From positions 210,245-274,244 of the forward strand of contig NZ_PQSU01000008.1 in NCBI RefSeq assembly GCF_002920615.1: DNA of 64,000 nt. Reading direction: 5' to 3'. The notes beneath the pieces were generated by a model that searched no databases, had not been told where the DNA came from, and saw only the letters and a program-made list of their open reading frames with translations. Below, one piece after another: positions 62,311 to 64,000 of this stretch. This DNA is from Streptomyces sp. Ru62. GTDB lineage: Bacteria; Actinomycetota; Actinomycetes; Streptomycetales; Streptomycetaceae. Positions within the stretch are counted from its first letter, which is position 1. Each line of letters begins with the position of its first letter. The translations under genes were made by a program, and so were the position numbers.

Positions 62311-63783
62311 TCACAGCCCGGGGCCGAACCAGCGCTCCAGGGCCATGGGCAGGTCTGCGTGGCTGCCGGGCGCGGCCCAGGCCACATGGCCGTCCGGGCG
62401 GACCAGCACGGCGGAGCTGCCGGCCAGCCGTTCCACGGCCCGCTCGCCCTGTGGCGTCGCTGTGACGACGTCGACGCGGTCCCGCCAGCCGGCCGCCCGG
62501 CGGCGCAGCACCGCGTTGTCCTCCAGGTCCAGCAGCACGCCGCGCGCCCGGTGCAGGGCCTGCGTGCTGCCGGTCGGGGTTCCGTCGGGCCGGACCAGGT
62601 CGACGTGCGGCATACGGCGGCCGAGCAACGGATTGGTGCCGCCACCGACGTCGTAGTGGATCTCCAGCCCACTGACCATGGCGGCCAGGTGACGGCTGAC
62701 CTCCGGGTACTGGATGAGTTCCGTCATCACCTCGCGCAGCGGCTGCATCTCCGGGCCGCTGAGGAAGAGCAGGCCCTGGGCCTGGGTGTTCATCAGCAGC
62801 CGCCTGCCGACCTGGTGCCGCTCGCTGTGGTAGGTCTCCAGCAGACTCTCCGGAGCCCGGCCCCGCACCACGGCGGCGAGTTTCCAACCCAGGTTCACCG
62901 CGTCCTGGATGCCGGTGTTCATGCCCTGCCCGCCGGCCGGCAGGTGGATGTGCGCGGCGTCGCCCGCGAGCAGCACCCGGCCGCGCGCGTACTCGGTGAC
63001 CTGGCGGGTCGCGTCACCGAAGGAGCTGACCCACACCGGCTCGCCGTGCGAGATGTCGTCGCCGGTGAGCCGCTTCCACGCGGCTGCCACCTCCTCGTAC
63101 TCCGGTGGTGCGGTGCGACGCCGGGGAGGAGCACCGCGCTCGCACACGATCAGCCGGGTGATGCCTCCCGGCAGGTGACCAACCATGATCATGCCGCCGG
63201 GCAGCGTCTCACCGATCATGCGCGGTTCCAGCTCGAGGCCCCTGACGTCGGCGAGGAACATCTCCATCGTCGCGGCGGTGCCGGGGAAGTCGAACCCGGC
63301 CGCCTTGCGCACCGTGCTCCGGCCGCCGTCGCACCCCACCAGGTACGGCGCCGTGAACCGCTCCACACCCTGCGGGCCCCGGGCCTCCACGGTGACCGAG
63401 TCGCCCTCGTCCTTGACGGCGACGACCTCGTGTCCGCGCCGGATGTCACCACCCAGAGCGGTGACCCACTCCTCCAGGACCGTCTCGGTCTGCGACTGGG
63501 GGATGGTCTTGGCCGCCTGATGGGCGCCGTCCAGGAGGCTGAAGTCGACGGGCAGGCCGCCGAAGTGGCCCTGGTTGCTGATCTCGATCTCACCGAACCG
63601 GGGGAGCAGTCCGCGCTGGTCGAACACCTCCATGGTGCGTGCGGTGAAGCCGAGACCACGGGACTCGCCCGTGCGCCGCTCGAGACGTTCCAGGACGATC
63701 ACGTCGATCCCGGCCAGACGTAGTTCGCCCGCCAGCATCATGCCGGTCGGTCCTGCACCGGCGACTATCACTTCGGCGTCCAT
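62311..63783 (-). CDS. FAD-dependent aromatic hydroxylase, PgaE/UrdE/JadH-type
   Basis: 490 aa. FAD motifs are AGAGPTGMMLAGE, GCDGGRSTVR and GRVLLAGDAAHIHLPAGGQG; the C-terminal thioredoxin-like domain is present. It is similar in plan to the oxygenase half of the fusion gene, as with the PgaE/PgaM pair. It probably hydroxylates the angucyclinone at C-12 (and C-12b). ATG 63783 has AAGGAGAG; ATG 63801 with GAGGAAAGG is an equally good alternative that would add MAKERH. It is the first gene of the PKS core, 165 nt downstream of the carboxylase alpha gene. Confidence 0.92.
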   Translation of the reverse strand: MDAEVIVAGAGPTGMMLAGELRLAGIDVIVLERLERRTGESRGLGFTARTMEVFDQRGLLPRFGEIEISNQGHFGGLPVDFSLLDGAHQAAKTIPQSQTETVLEEWVTALGGDIRRGHEVVAVKDEGDSVTVEARGPQGVERFTAPYLVGCDGGRSTVRKAAGFDFPGTAATMEMFLADVRGLELEPRMIGETLPGGMIMVGHLPGGITRLIVCERGAPPRRRTAPPEYEEVAAAWKRLTGDDISHGEPVWVSSFGDATRQVTEYARGRVLLAGDAAHIHLPAGGQGMNTGIQDAVNLGWKLAAVVRGRAPESLLETYHSERHQVGRRLLMNTQAQGLLFLSGPEMQPLREVMTELIQYPEVSRHLAAMVSGLEIHYDVGGGTNPLLGRRMPHVDLVRPDGTPTGSTQALHRARGVLLDLEDNAVLRRRAAGWRDRVDVVTATPQGERAVERLAGSSAVLVRPDGHVAWAAPGSHADLPMALERWFGPGL

Positions 63784-63948
63784 GTGCCTCTCCTTGGCCA
63801 TGAGTCCTTTCCTCGGAATGTCCTTGCTCTCGTCGTTTCCGGTGCGGACCGGGAACGCGGAGGAATGGTCCGAACGACGTGATGGTGCCTTTTTGGGCCG
63901 CCCTCGCCGATGCGGTGGCAATTCCGGCCGGCAACGGCGGTGAATGGC

Positions 63949-64000
63949 TCAGTTCTTGATTTCGCAGATGGCGGCGCCGGAGGTGACGGATGCGCCGATC
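63949..64000 (-). CDS. Acyl-CoA carboxylase alpha subunit, C-terminal end (partial)
   Basis: Only the last 16 codons are inside the window: IGASVTSGAAICEIKN followed by TGA. This is the end of the biotinyl domain in actinobacterial AccA-type alpha subunits (pattern xGAxVxSGAALCEIKD*), which comes after the EAMKM biotinylation motif outside the window. It fits the beta and epsilon subunits encoded in the cluster. Confidence 0.7.
   Translation of the reverse strand, partial: IGASVTSGAAICEIKN

Overview
The window is high-GC actinomycete DNA and almost certainly Streptomyces. It has GTG starts, ATGA and GTGA gene overlaps, LAL and PucR regulators, SCO6745-family and DUF4386 proteins, and a type II polyketide synthase. 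No rRNA, tRNA or CRISPR array was recognised.

Layout. 0.2-2.5 kb: a hypothetical protein, a LacI-family remnant and a secreted cutinase/PET-hydrolase-type enzyme with a strong terminator. 2.7-13.3 kb: a giant LAL/LuxR regulator with an 11-residue repeat, a PucR-type regulator, a non-coding array of about 74-bp repeats, and a complete branched-chain-amino-acid-type ABC operon in the order livF-G-H-M-K, with every gene overlapping the next. 13.4-18.4 kb: decayed DNA, with remnants of an ATP-dependent DNA ligase, a Y-family polymerase and an IS element, mixed with intact small genes (DUF4240, 70-aa membrane protein, LysE exporter, metallophosphoesterase, CGNR regulator).

18.6-24.3 kb is the most unusual locus. 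It is a tightly coupled operon of a small membrane protein, a 236-aa protein, and a 1159-aa protein. The last joins a Lon-type Ser-Lys peptidase domain (S281, T321, K339), one membrane helix and a large WD40-like propeller. A Vgb-like propeller lipoprotein follows. The operon and a stretch of gene debris lie between two inverted remnants of one IS5-type element (18.2 and 26.1 kb). 25.2-41.4 kb is accessory: an AadA-like nucleotidyltransferase, hydrolases, an IS630 transposase, integrase fragments on both strands, a ricin-type lectin, an NB-ARC/TPR protein, a two-component system, a GPP34 protein, a type-B carboxylesterase, an SCO6745-family protein, a frameshifted CocE/NonD hydrolase and an APH-family kinase.

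42.1-64.0 kb is an angucycline-type aromatic polyketide cluster. All genes run on the minus strand except the response regulator and soxR. The core order (FAD oxygenase, TcmI-type cyclase, KS-alpha, KS-beta, ACP, ketoreductase, aromatase, oxygenase-reductase fusion, MFS exporter) is that of urd/pga-type clusters. A dedicated acyl-CoA carboxylase (beta, epsilon and the C-terminus of alpha at the right edge) probably supplies malonyl-CoA. Tailoring candidates are a P450 with its ferredoxin, a methyltransferase, a tandem-ABM protein, an NmrA-like oxidoreductase, an FMN reductase and an alpha/beta hydrolase. A SoxR sensor is encoded inside the cluster, and a perfect SoxR-type promoter (20-bp dyad within a 19-bp spacer) precedes one exporter, suggesting that redox-active product or intermediates induce their own efflux.
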